This document shows, one piece after another, positions 36,344 through 44,795 of a DNA stretch of 64,000 bases. Position numbers and translations under genes: made by a program. Source of the stretch: Sphingomonas folli (lineage in GTDB: Bacteria > Pseudomonadota > Alphaproteobacteria > Sphingomonadales > Sphingomonadaceae); assembly GCF_019429525.1 (NCBI RefSeq), contig NZ_JAHXZL010000006.1, positions 186,001-250,000 on the forward strand. The letters are read 5' to 3'. Every line of letters begins with the position of its first letter. The first letter of the stretch is position 1. The notes below the pieces were generated by a model, which was not told where the DNA came from, searched no databases, and was given only the letters and a program-made list of their open reading frames with translations.

Positions 36344-37456
36344 TCACACGAAGGACGTGCGACAGCTCGGCGCGACGCGCACCGCGCTCTTCAGCATCAG
36401 CCACAACAGCTCGGCCTGGCGGTTGGTGTCGGTCTTGAGGAAGATCTGCTTGAGGTACGATCGCGCGGTCTGCTCGCGCACGTGCATCGCCGCGGCGGCG
36501 TCGGCCAGGCTCAGCGCGTCGGCGAGCAGGCAGGTTAGCCGGGTCTCGACCGGCGAGAGGCCGTAGAGCTTGCACACCGGCTCGATCAGCCGGCGCAGCT
36601 CCTGCGCCGGGTCGAAGACGTAGAGGATCGCGGCGCAGTCCTCGGCGCTGGCGGGCGGCTGCTCGGTGGCGACGATCGCGACGAGCAGCGGGCGCCGCTC
36701 GGCGCGGCCCAGCGCGATCACCGGCGCGGCGGCGCGGCCGCGCATCGCGCCGCTGCCGACGACATGGTCGATCGCGGTCTGCAGCCGCAGCGTGTCGGGC
36801 AGCCGGCTGCCGCTCAGCAGCGTGCCGCTGCGTCGCAGCCCGTCCTGCCGCGCCATCAGCGCCTCGGCGACATCGTTGGCGAGCATCAGCTGGCCGCGCG
36901 CGTTCACCAGCAGCACGCCGACGTCGGCGTGGTTCACCGCCTCGACGAGCCCGCGCGCCTGCGCCTGGGCCCGCGCGCGCTGCGCCCACATCGCGAAGAA
37001 GGGCTCGAGCAGCGGCTGACGTCGCGCGCTCTCCGCGTCGGCCCGCGCGCGCGCCGCCTCGCTCGGCCGCTCGAACAATGTCGCTATCGTGACGGTGCCC
37101 TCGCCCGCCGCGAAGACGGCGAGGAGCTGGGCCCCCTCCGCCGCGGCGCGCCACTCGCGCGGTGCGCGCGCCGGGCGCGCCGTCTGCTCGGCGACGAGCT
37201 GGTCGATCCGGTCGCGCGTGAGCGCGGCGCCACCGGCGTAGAGCGCCGCCGGCGCCCCGGTGGCGGGCTGCCAGGTGACGAGCAGCGCGTCGGCGTCGAG
37301 CGCGCGCGCATGGTCCCGGGCGAGCGCGGCGAGCGGGTCGTCGGACTCCGCCGCGGGCGCGACGCGCTCCGGCGGGTGCGCGCTGGCGGCGCGAGCCTCG
37401 CCCTGGCCCTGCGCGACCATCGCGACGACGGCGGAGCCGTGCAGCACGCTGACCAT
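36344..37456 (-). CDS. LuxR-type HTH regulator next to the amyloid-like operon
   Basis: The 370-residue protein has a C-terminal GerE/LuxR helix-turn-helix (LYGLSPVETRLTCLLADALS, then LADAAAAMHVREQTARSYLK). The N-terminal part contains a PAS-like segment (VEAVNHADVGVLLVNARGQL). There is no receiver or autoinducer domain recognised. It has the same strand as the repeat-protein operon and lies directly upstream, so it is the obvious candidate regulator. AGGAG lies eight bases before ATG 37456. A 16-base palindrome sits just upstream of that. Confidence 0.85.
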   Translation of the reverse strand: MVSVLHGSAVVAMVAQGQGEARAASAHPPERVAPAAESDDPLAALARDHARALDADALLVTWQPATGAPAALYAGGAALTRDRIDQLVAEQTARPARAPREWRAAAEGAQLLAVFAAGEGTVTIATLFERPSEAARARADAESARRQPLLEPFFAMWAQRARAQAQARGLVEAVNHADVGVLLVNARGQLMLANDVAEALMARQDGLRRSGTLLSGSRLPDTLRLQTAIDHVVGSGAMRGRAAAPVIALGRAERRPLLVAIVATEQPPASAEDCAAILYVFDPAQELRRLIEPVCKLYGLSPVETRLTCLLADALSLADAAAAMHVREQTARSYLKQIFLKTDTNRQAELLWLMLKSAVRVAPSCRTSFV

Positions 37457-37834
37457 TGCTCTCTCCTGTTGCCCGACCGGTCGGGCCGATCGTCCCGCGT
37501 TCGCCGCGGTGATGCTGATAGGCCTCTCGTTCTTCGCGTCGTCACCGTAGGTTAGCTGACAAACCATGGAGAGCATGCGGGAATGCCACGGACCGACAAG
37601 CGGCCAAGCGGGATGTCCCTTCCCGAAAAGGGACGTGATCGGGCGCGCCTCCCCTCGCGCCGGATGGTGCCGCGATATCAAGGTAAAATGAAGCATAAAC
37701 AGCGCGTTGTTCGTTTTGCGAACGTTATGGCCGGCGAGATCGGGGCGATCGGCGCGGCTCATCGCCGAAGGTGGTGCTCCGACCGGGACCCTGCCTCCTC
37801 CGAACGGGTTAGATCTGCTCGACAGGAGCACGCC
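37457..37834. other. Intergenic region between divergent genes with several dyads
   Basis: No credible gene lies in these 378 bases. They hold the palindrome at 37471-37486, GGTT-N8-AACC at 37550-37565 and GTTCG-TTTTG-CGAAC at 37709-37723. A part around 37680-37730 has visibly lower G+C than the flanking DNA. Both the LuxR-type gene (minus) and the 75-residue protein gene (plus) must start from here. Confidence 0.6.
37471..37486. promoter_or_regulatory. Perfect 16-base palindrome upstream of the LuxR-type gene
   Basis: GCCCGACCGGTCGGGC is fully self-complementary and lies 15 bases before the regulator start codon. It is a candidate autoregulatory operator; chance is less likely than for short dyads but high G+C helps such palindromes arise. 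Confidence 0.45.
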
Positions 37835-38062
37835 ATGAGAGACGAGATCAGCCGCACGCGCCAGCGCGAGATCGCCACCGAGCATCTGCTCTTCAAGCTC
37901 ATCGAATATGTCGAGTCGCGCGATCCCGGGCTGCTCGACTTCCTCGAGGCGAGCCTGTCGCACCTGGGCGACCCGGCGCACGACGACAGCAAGGACGACG
38001 CGGGCGTGCGCGCGATCGCCCGCCGCATGATCGCCGGCGCGCGCGCGCAGGGCACGGGCTGA
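37835..38062 (+). CDS. Small hypothetical protein, 75 residues
   Basis: The product is helical and soluble (REIATEHLLFKLIEYVESRD, then LLDFLEASLSHLGDPAHDDS), with a charged C terminus. No family motif is recognised. AGGAG lies seven bases upstream of the ATG, and codon use fits coding. It precedes the MFS exporter gene by five bases and is probably co-transcribed with it. Confidence 0.75.
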   Translation: MRDEISRTRQREIATEHLLFKLIEYVESRDPGLLDFLEASLSHLGDPAHDDSKDDAGVRAIARRMIAGARAQGTG

Positions 38063-38067
38063 GGCGC

Positions 38068-39300
38068 GTGCCGCCCGCGCTGGCGGCGGGCTCGCCGGCC
38101 TATCGCCGCCTCACGTTGGCGATGCTGTTCGCGGGCTTCGCCACCTTCTCGACGCTCTACGCGGTGCAGCCGCTGCTGCCGCTGCTGGCGGCCGACTTCC
38201 GGCTGAGCGCGGAGGCGGCGTCGCTGGCGGTGTCGCTGGCGACGGGGCCGCTCGCGCTCGGCATCCTGGTCGCCGGCGCGGTGTCGGACCGGGTCGGGCG
38301 GCGGCCGCTGATGGTGGCGGCGATGATCGCCGCCGCGCTGCTGACCGTGGCGGCGGCGGTGGTGCCCGGCTGGCACGCCCTGCTCGCGCTGCGGCTGCTC
38401 GCCGGGCTGGCGCTCGCGGGCGTGCCCGCGGTGGCGATGGCCTATGTCGCCGAGGAGGTCGATGCCGCGTCGATCGGCGCGGCGATGGGGCTCTACATCG
38501 CCGGCAGCGCGCTCGGCGGCATGGGCGGCCGGCTGGTCGCCAGCCTGGTCGCCGCGGTGGCGGACTGGCGCTGGGCGCTGGCGAGCGTCGGCGTGATCGG
38601 GCTGGGGCTGGCCGAGGCGTTCCGCCGGCTCGCGCCGCCGTCGCGGCGGTTCGCGCCGAGCGACGCCGGCTTGCTGGCGCTGCCGCGCGGTGCGGCGGCA
38701 CTGTTCCGCGACCCCGGGCTGCGCCTGCTCTATCTCGAGGGCTTCCTGCTGATGGGCGCCTTCGTCACCGTCTACAATTACGCGGGCTTCCACCTGCTCG
38801 CGCCGCCCTATCGCCTCGGGCAGGCGACGATCGGGGCGGTGTTCCTGCTCTACGTGCTCGGCTCGCTGAGCTCGCGGCTGTTCGGCGGACTGGCGGGGCG
38901 GCTGGGGCGTCGGCGCGTCTTCTGGGCGCCGGTGGTGCTGCTGATCGCGGGCGTCGCGCTCACCGCGGCGGCGCCGCTCGGGCTGGTGATCCTGGGGATC
39001 GCGGTGGTGACGATCGGCTTCTTCGGCGCGCACTCGATCGCCAGCGCCTGGGTCGGCCGCCGCGGCGGTGCCGCGCGCGGGCAGGCGGCGGCCTGGTACC
39101 TGTTCTTCTACTACCTCGGATCCAGCGTGCTCGGCTCGGCCGGCGGGGTCGCCTGGACGCGCCACGGCTGGTCGGGCGTGGTCCTCTTCTGCGCCGCGCT
39201 GGGCGGGATCGCGCTGCTCGGGGGCCTCCTGCTGGTGCGGGTGCGGCCGCTCGCCGCGCCCGAGGATCCCGCCACCGCGCCGCCGCCCGCGCCGGCGTGA
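38068..39300 (+). CDS. MFS transporter (YnfM-like exporter)
   Basis: The 410-residue protein has 12 hydrophobic segments. It opens with the conserved FATFSTLYAVQPLLPLLAADF and carries the A-loop motif GAVSDRVGRRPLM between helices 2 and 3 and again in weaker form (GLAGRLGRRRVF) in the second half. FSTLYAVQPLLP is characteristic of the YnfM/arabinose-efflux branch. Substrate unknown. GTG 38068 is the start, five bases after the small gene upstream. Confidence 0.9.
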   Translation: MPPALAAGSPAYRRLTLAMLFAGFATFSTLYAVQPLLPLLAADFRLSAEAASLAVSLATGPLALGILVAGAVSDRVGRRPLMVAAMIAAALLTVAAAVVPGWHALLALRLLAGLALAGVPAVAMAYVAEEVDAASIGAAMGLYIAGSALGGMGGRLVASLVAAVADWRWALASVGVIGLGLAEAFRRLAPPSRRFAPSDAGLLALPRGAAALFRDPGLRLLYLEGFLLMGAFVTVYNYAGFHLLAPPYRLGQATIGAVFLLYVLGSLSSRLFGGLAGRLGRRRVFWAPVVLLIAGVALTAAAPLGLVILGIAVVTIGFFGAHSIASAWVGRRGGAARGQAAAWYLFFYYLGSSVLGSAGGVAWTRHGWSGVVLFCAALGGIALLGGLLLVRVRPLAAPEDPATAPPPAPA

Positions 39301-39363
39301 GTCGGCGGCACGTCCGGTCCGCGCCGCGCCTATAATGCGCTGAGGTCAGCGCGGAGCGGGGCG

Positions 39364-40017
39364 GTGCGGGGCGGGATCATCGGGGCGGGGCAGGTCGGCC
39401 AGGCGCTCGCGCGGCGCGCGGTCCTGGCGGGGCACGACGTGACGCTCGCCAACTCGCGCGCGCCCGAGACGATCTACGACCTCGCCGCGACGATCGGCTG
39501 CGCCGCCGCGCGCGCCGAGGACGTGCCCGCGCTGAGCGAGCTGGTGGTGCTCGCGATCCCCTTCACCGCGGTGTTCGGGCTCGCGCCGGAACTGCTCGCC
39601 GGGCGGACCGTGGTCGACGCCAACAATTATTACCCCGACCGCGACGGTCGGATCGCCGCGCTCGACTCGCGCTCCACCACCACCAGCGAGATGGTCGCCC
39701 GCCACTTTCCCGCGGCGGCGATCGCGAAGGCGTTCAACGCCATCCTGGCGCGCGACCTGCGCGCGCCGCCGGTGCTGCCCGGTGGCGCCCGCCGCGCGCT
39801 GCCGATCGCGGGCGACGACGAGGGTGCCTGCGCCCAGGTCGCGGCATTGCACGGCTCGCTCGGCTATGCCGCGGTCGACGCCGGCCCGCTGGCGGAGGGC
39901 TGGCGGTTCGAGCGCGCCAAGCCGGCCTATTGCGTGCCGCTCGACCGCGCCGGGCTGGTCGCCGCGCTCGACGCCGCCGAGCGCGACGTCGACCGGCCCG
40001 AGGGATCGTGGCGATGA
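39364..40017 (+). CDS. NADPH-dependent F420 reductase-like NAD(P)-binding protein
   Basis: The 217-residue protein has a Rossmann start (GGIIGAGQVGQALARRAVLAG), LANSRAPETIYDLA and ELVVLAIPFTAVFGL, then a conserved VVDANNYYPDRDGRI and KAFNAILARDL. These mark the NPD (NADP oxidoreductase, coenzyme F420-dependent) family. Sphingomonads are not known to make F420 in quantity, so a different partner is likely. It converges with the AsmA-like gene, seven bases apart. GTG start. Confidence 0.82.
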   Translation: MRGGIIGAGQVGQALARRAVLAGHDVTLANSRAPETIYDLAATIGCAAARAEDVPALSELVVLAIPFTAVFGLAPELLAGRTVVDANNYYPDRDGRIAALDSRSTTTSEMVARHFPAAAIAKAFNAILARDLRAPPVLPGGARRALPIAGDDEGACAQVAALHGSLGYAAVDAGPLAEGWRFERAKPAYCVPLDRAGLVAALDAAERDVDRPEGSWR

Positions 40018-40024
40018 GCGCGCC

Positions 40025-42175
40025 TCAGAAGATGCCGAGGAACTTCTTCCGCTTCGGCGCCTCGGCCTTGCTGGTGGTGCCGTCGCCCACGTCGGTGCGC
40101 GGCTGGTTCTTCTCGTCGCGCTGCGCCGCCGCGGTCTTGCCGCCGAGGATCGGCCCGCACTGCGCCGCCTTGGCGTCGCCCGGGTCGACGAAGGCGAGCA
40201 GCGCCGCGACCGGGGTCGCCACCACCGCCAGCCCGAGACCGACGCCGGCGCGCGCCACCAGCTGCGGCGAGATCACGTTGAGCTGCGGCCGCGCGAAATA
40301 GCCTCCCAGCCCCACCGGCGACTGGCCGGAGAAGAGGCTGAACTTCTTCGAATCGGCGCGGAAGGCGAGGTCGAGCGCCTCGGTCTTGAAGCTGAACCCG
40401 CCGCGCGCGAGGATCACGTTGTTCTTGGTGTCGATCAGGATCGGGTCGGTCGCCGCGACGCCGTCGCGCACGGTGAAGGCGACCAGCCCGCAGTTGATCT
40501 GCACCGGTTCCTTCAGCTCCTGCTGGAACATCTTCTGCACGAAGGTGCCGAGGTCGATCTCGGCGAGCTCGACGTTGCGCGTCCACAGGGTCCCCGCCGG
40601 CATGACGAAGGCGATGCGACCGCGCGCGCTGGCGAGCGAGTCGTGGATCGTGTCGCCGCGCCCGGTGAGCTGGATGCGACCGCGGATCGTGCCCGACGTG
40701 CCCGATTCGGCGACGCCATAGCCCGCGAGCAGCCGCCCCATCGGCGTGGGCGCGAGGCGGATGTCGTAGCTGACCGCGCTGGGCCGCTCGCGCGTGTCGA
40801 AGATCGCGTCCGCGGCGACGTTGCCGCGCGCCATCGCGAAGGTCAGCGGCGACAGCGCCAGCCGCCCGCGCTCGAGATCGAGCACCATGTCGATGTCGGC
40901 GATCGGCGCGCGGCGCGAGCGCACCACGCCGACGTGCCACTTCAGGTCGGCGTCGAAGCGCTGCATCGTCGCCACCGGCAGCGCGGCGTCGGGCAGGATC
41001 CGCGCCGGCGCCGCGCCGGTCGCGGCGGCGGCGGCGATCGCGCCCTTCTCCGCGACGATGTCGGGGTTGTAGCCGATGAAGGGCGCGGCATCGACGATGT
41101 CCAGCCGTCGCGTCGTCAGCTCCGAGTCGAGGTGGAGCCGCGCGCCGTTGGTGATGGTCAGTCGCCCCGCGACGTCGCTGTCGCCGAACGTGCCGCGCAT
41201 CCGCGTGAAGCGATATTCGTTGCCGCTCTGCACCAGCTGCGCGCGCAGCCGGTACGTCCGCGTGTTGGGGATCACCACGCCGATCACGTCGAGCAGGGTC
41301 GACAGGTTGCGCCCGCTGGCGCGCACCGCCAGCGGCACGTTCTGGAACTCGGCGAGGCTCGGCAGCGTGCCCGCGACGTCGACGGTGTTGCCCGCGGCGC
41401 GCGCGCGCGCGACCAGCTCGTTGCGCCCGCGCGCCACGGTCGCGTCGGGCGAGAGCAGCCGCGCCGCCAGCGTGAAGGGCGTGTCGCGCAGCTGCCCTCT
41501 GCCGCTGAGCCCGACCGCCTGGCCGATCCGCGCGTCGGTCGAGCGGATCGTGTCGAGCGTCAGGTCGGCGAGCAGCCTCATCCGCGGGTCGCGGTAGCGC
41601 ACCTGCGTGCCCGCGACGGTGGCGCGATCGATCCGCGGCAGGTCGAGCGGCTTGCCCGAGCCCTTGTCCTCGCTGAAGGTCCAGGTGTTGCGCGTGTGCG
41701 CGGCGTCCCACTCGAGGTCGACCGCGCCGTTCGCCAGGTCGAGCCAGTAGAGCCGGCGCTTGCCGAAGAGCAGCGACAGCGGTGCGATGCGCGAGTCGAT
41801 CCGCTCGGCGGCGAACAGGTTCGGCCGGGTCGCCCAGGCGGGATTGGCGACGGCGAGTCGCTCGGCGTAGAATTTGAGCTTGAGCGGGGCGAAATAGAGC
41901 TGGAAGTCGCCGCCCACGGTGACCTGGCGGTGGGTCAGCTTGCCGACGACGTGCTCGAACGGGTGCTTCAGGAACCGGCCCTTGGTGACGTAGAGCACCA
42001 GCCAGATCGCGGCGAGCAGCGCGACGATGCCGAGCGCGACGTCGCGCGCGATCCGCCGGCCGCGCCCGGGCGACCGCGCGGCGGCGGGCGACGGTGGCGG
42101 CGGCGTACCGCCGGACGCGCCGTCCGTGCGCGCGGCGGTGGCGGGCGCGGCCGTGTCGGGCGGGATCGTTGCCAT
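40025..42175 (-). CDS. AsmA family envelope protein
   Basis: The 716-residue protein has a Pro/Ala-rich cytoplasmic tip, one N-terminal membrane helix (VALGIVALLAAIWLVLYV) and a long periplasmic beta-rich body with AsmA-type motifs: VTVGGDFQLYFAPLKLKFYA, ANPAWATRPNLFAAERIDS, and the C-terminal block with SARGRIAFVMPAGTLWTRN and INCGLVAFTVRDGVA. The C-terminal residues are strongly basic (KRKKFLGIF). AsmA-like proteins are thought to carry phospholipids between membranes. It is a single gene divergent from rpmI. Confidence 0.92.
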   Translation of the reverse strand: MATIPPDTAAPATAARTDGASGGTPPPPSPAAARSPGRGRRIARDVALGIVALLAAIWLVLYVTKGRFLKHPFEHVVGKLTHRQVTVGGDFQLYFAPLKLKFYAERLAVANPAWATRPNLFAAERIDSRIAPLSLLFGKRRLYWLDLANGAVDLEWDAAHTRNTWTFSEDKGSGKPLDLPRIDRATVAGTQVRYRDPRMRLLADLTLDTIRSTDARIGQAVGLSGRGQLRDTPFTLAARLLSPDATVARGRNELVARARAAGNTVDVAGTLPSLAEFQNVPLAVRASGRNLSTLLDVIGVVIPNTRTYRLRAQLVQSGNEYRFTRMRGTFGDSDVAGRLTITNGARLHLDSELTTRRLDIVDAAPFIGYNPDIVAEKGAIAAAAATGAAPARILPDAALPVATMQRFDADLKWHVGVVRSRRAPIADIDMVLDLERGRLALSPLTFAMARGNVAADAIFDTRERPSAVSYDIRLAPTPMGRLLAGYGVAESGTSGTIRGRIQLTGRGDTIHDSLASARGRIAFVMPAGTLWTRNVELAEIDLGTFVQKMFQQELKEPVQINCGLVAFTVRDGVAATDPILIDTKNNVILARGGFSFKTEALDLAFRADSKKFSLFSGQSPVGLGGYFARPQLNVISPQLVARAGVGLGLAVVATPVAALLAFVDPGDAKAAQCGPILGGKTAAAQRDEKNQPRTDVGDGTTSKAEAPKRKKFLGIF

Positions 42176-42369
42176 GCCGGACCAATCGCGCGACGGGTGG
42201 CGCGGTTCCGCGCGCGCGCCGCGGCACCGTGCCAGATGCGGGCGGTTGATTTTCGCGGTGAGCGCGGCTAAGGCGCGCGCTTCTCCGAGCGATCGGCGGT
42301 GACGAACGGCCCGGCCATCCAGGGCTGCCGCGGCCGTTTCAGCCGAACGCTCCAGCAGAAAGGACGAAA

Positions 42370-42573
42370 ATGCCCAAGCTCAAGACCAAGAGCGGCGTCA
42401 AGAAGCGCTTCAAGCTCACCGCCACCGGCAAGCTCAAGCACGGCGTCGCCGGCAAGCGCCACCGCCTCATCAGCCACAATGCCAAGTACATCCGCCAGAA
42501 CCGCGGCACCACGGTGCTGTCGAAGGCCGACACCGCGACGGTGAAGGCCTGGGCGCCGTACGGCCTGAACTGA
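42370..42573 (+). CDS. rpmI: 50S ribosomal protein L35
   Basis: The 67-residue basic protein [20 protein letters not shown] ending KAWAPYGLN is a typical L35 with [34 protein letters not shown] gives the ribosome site. infC is not adjacent. It is followed by rplT with a 20-base gap. Confidence 0.97.
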   Translation: MPKLKTKSGVKKRFKLTATGKLKHGVAGKRHRLISHNAKYIRQNRGTTVLSKADTATVKAWAPYGLN

Positions 42574-42593
42574 GCGACGAGGAGGAATAGCAT

Positions 42594-42959
42594 ATGGCAC
42601 GCGTCAAGCGGGGCGTCACCACTCGCGCCAAGCACAAGAACATCCTGGAGCAGGCGAAGGGCTATCGCGGCCGTCGCAAGAACACCATCCGCGTCGCGCG
42701 GCAGGCGGTCGAGAAGGCCGGCCAGTACGCCTATCGCGACCGCAAGGTGAAGAAGCGGACCTTCCGCGGCCTGTGGATCCAGCGCATCAACGCCGGCGTC
42801 CGCGCCGAGGGTCTGACCTACAGCCAGTTCATGCACGGGCTGAAGCTCGCGGGCGTCGAGCTGGACCGGAAGGTGCTGGCCGACATCGCGATGAACGAGG
42901 GCGCCGCCTTCACCGCGATCATCGCCCAGGCGAAGGCCGCGCTGCCGCAGGCGGCGTGA
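42594..42959 (+). CDS. rplT: 50S ribosomal protein L20
   Basis: The 121-residue protein starts [20 protein letters not shown] and contains [40 protein letters not shown] and [20 protein letters not shown], all diagnostic for L20, which nucleates 23S rRNA folding. GGAGGA lies before the ATG. A good terminator follows. Confidence 0.98.
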   Translation: MARVKRGVTTRAKHKNILEQAKGYRGRRKNTIRVARQAVEKAGQYAYRDRKVKKRTFRGLWIQRINAGVRAEGLTYSQFMHGLKLAGVELDRKVLADIAMNEGAAFTAIIAQAKAALPQAA

Positions 42960-42981
42960 GGCTTCCTCCGCGATGAGATAG

Positions 42982-43014
42982 GGGGCGTCGGTGGTGACAC
43001 CGGCGCCCCTTTTC
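42982..43014 (+). terminator. Rho-independent terminator of rpmI-rplT
   Basis: GGGGCGTCGGTG-GTGA-CACCGGCGCCCC forms a 12-pair stem with one G-U pair, followed by TTTT. It is 23 bases after the rplT stop. Confidence 0.85.
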
Positions 43015-43102
43015 GCTTGGGCGAAGGTGCGGTGTGCGACACGGATGATCGCGGCGTGGCGCGGAGCCGCGCCCGGAAACCGCCTTCGAGGACCCGCGCC
43101 CT

Positions 43103-43208
43103 CCTCTTCGTCATCCTCGCGAAGGCGGGGATCCATATACGCTGACGTCGCGGTTCTCACGCCGACCCGCGCGTAGGGATCCCCGCCTCCGCGGGGATGA
43201 CGAAGAGG
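43103..43208. repeat. REP-like inverted repeat, family B variant
   Basis: The ends CCTCTTCGTCATCC and GGATGACGAAGAGG are perfectly inverted, with inner GCGGGGATCC / GGATCCCCGC arms. The GTCATCC...GGATCC...GGATCC...GGATGAC plan is the same as at 8386, 48094 and 53543, but the outer arms differ. Confidence 0.8.
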
Positions 43209-43301
43209 AGAAAGCGGGGAGGCAAAGACGCTAGCATAGTGTCCGGCATAAGAACGCGCGTCCTACAATGCCTGTGTCGCGCTACTCGCCACCTTGCCCC
43301 C

Positions 43302-43649
43302 ATGCCGAAGCAGCCCTGCGTCTACGTCCTCGCGAGCCGGCGGCACGGCACATTGTACATCGGCGTCACCTCGAACCTGCTCGCCCGGATCGCGCAGCAT
43401 CGCGAAGGATTGATCCCGGGGTTCGCCAGCCGCTACGGAGCGGTGCGGCTGGTCTGGTATGAGACCGCCGACACGATGGAGGCTGCGATCGCGCGCGAGA
43501 AACAGCTGAAGAAGTGGAAGCGCGACTGGAAGTTGCGGCTGATCGAGGAGGCGAACCCGGCGTGGTGCGACCTCGCCATCGGCCTCGGCTTCGCCCCCGC
43601 GGCCCGCGTGAGCGGCCGTGGCGGCGTGAACGACGAGGGTGACCAATGA
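43302..43649 (+). CDS. GIY-YIG nuclease superfamily protein
   Basis: The 115-residue single-domain protein has [20 protein letters not shown] (the GIY-YIG-like core, here VYV and YIG), Arg in [10 protein letters not shown], and the YhbQ-like end [20 protein letters not shown], then [13 protein letters not shown]. The expected Glu of the nuclease core (ANPAW region or EKQ) is not clearly identified. It is short and widespread in alphaproteobacteria. The stop overlaps the pheS start (ATGA), so it leads the phenylalanyl-tRNA synthetase operon. Confidence 0.9.
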   Translation: MPKQPCVYVLASRRHGTLYIGVTSNLLARIAQHREGLIPGFASRYGAVRLVWYETADTMEAAIAREKQLKKWKRDWKLRLIEEANPAWCDLAIGLGFAPAARVSGRGGVNDEGDQ

Positions 43650-44770
43650 CCGACACGCACGAGCTCCACACCCACCTGCTCGCCGCGATCGCCGCGGCCG
43701 CGGGGCTCGACGCACTGGAGGCGGTGCGGGTCGAGGCGCTCGGCAAGCAGGGGCGGGTCACCGCGCTGCTCAAGACGTTGGGCGCGATGTCGCCCGAGGA
43801 GCGCCAGGCGCGCGGCCCCGCGATCCACCAGCTGCGCGAGGCGGTCACCGCCGCGATCGCCGAGCGCAGGGCGGTGCTGGAGCAGGTCGCGCTCGACGCG
43901 CAGCTCGCCGGCGAGGCGCTCGACATGACGCTGCCGGTCGACCTGCCCGCGGGCGGCACGGTCCACCCGGTGAGCCAGGTGATGGACGAGCTGGCCGAGA
44001 TCTTCGCCGACCTCGGCTTCGCCGTCGCCACCGGGCCCGAGATCGAGGACGACTGGCACAATTTCGGCGCGCTCAACATCCCCGAGACCCACCCCGCGCG
44101 CGCGATGCAGGACACGTTCTACGTCGCGCGAGGCCAGGGCGACGAGGCCGCGCCGCTGGTGCTGCGCACGCATACCTCGCCGGTGCAGATCCGCACCATG
44201 GTGGAGGTCGCGCGCCGCCAGGACGGCGCCGGCGCGCCGATCCGCATCATCGCGCCCGGGCGCGTGTATCGTTCCGACTGGGACGCGACGCACACGCCGA
44301 TGTTCCACCAGGTCGAGGGACTGGTGATCGACAAGGGAATCACGCTCGGGCACCTCAAATGGACGCTGGAGACCTTTCTCAGGGCCTTCTTCGAGCGCGA
44401 CGACGTCGTGCTGCGGCTGCGCCCGAGCTACTTCCCCTTCACCGAGCCCTCCGCCGAGGTCGACGTCGGCTTCTCGGTCGAGAAGGGCAAGCGCGTGATC
44501 GGCGGCGACGCCACCGGCGACGGGGGGGGCTGGATGGAGGTGCTCGGCAGCGGCATGGTCCACCCGCGCGTGATCGCCAACTGCGGGCTCGACCCGGACG
44601 AGTGGCAGGGCTTCGCCTTCGGCTGCGGCATCGACCGGCTGGCGATGCTGAAATACGGCATCGACGACCTGCGCCCGATGTTCGAGGCCGACACCCGCTG
44701 GCTGCACCATTACGGCTTCGCCGCGCTCGACGTCCCGACGCTGTCGGGCGGCGTCGGCACCCCCGCCTGA
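43646..44770 (+). CDS. pheS: Phenylalanine--tRNA ligase alpha subunit
   Basis: The 374-residue catalytic subunit has an N-terminal coiled coil ([20 protein letters not shown]) and class II synthetase motifs: [55 protein letters not shown] and [18 protein letters not shown]. With PheT it charges tRNA-Phe in an alpha2beta2 enzyme. ATGA overlap with the GIY-YIG gene; pheT follows after 25 bases. Confidence 0.97.
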   Translation: MTDTHELHTHLLAAIAAAAGLDALEAVRVEALGKQGRVTALLKTLGAMSPEERQARGPAIHQLREAVTAAIAERRAVLEQVALDAQLAGEALDMTLPVDLPAGGTVHPVSQVMDELAEIFADLGFAVATGPEIEDDWHNFGALNIPETHPARAMQDTFYVARGQGDEAAPLVLRTHTSPVQIRTMVEVARRQDGAGAPIRIIAPGRVYRSDWDATHTPMFHQVEGLVIDKGITLGHLKWTLETFLRAFFERDDVVLRLRPSYFPFTEPSAEVDVGFSVEKGKRVIGGDATGDGGGWMEVLGSGMVHPRVIANCGLDPDEWQGFAFGCGIDRLAMLKYGIDDLRPMFEADTRWLHHYGFAALDVPTLSGGVGTPA

Positions 44771-44795
44771 CCCTCCTTCAGCTCCGGACGAACCG

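Larger units (their letters stand above)
42960..43301. other. Intergenic region with terminator and family B repeat
   Basis: The 342 bases between rplT and the GIY-YIG gene hold the rplT terminator (42982-43014) and a REP-like palindrome (43103-43208). I see no further gene. Confidence 0.7.
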
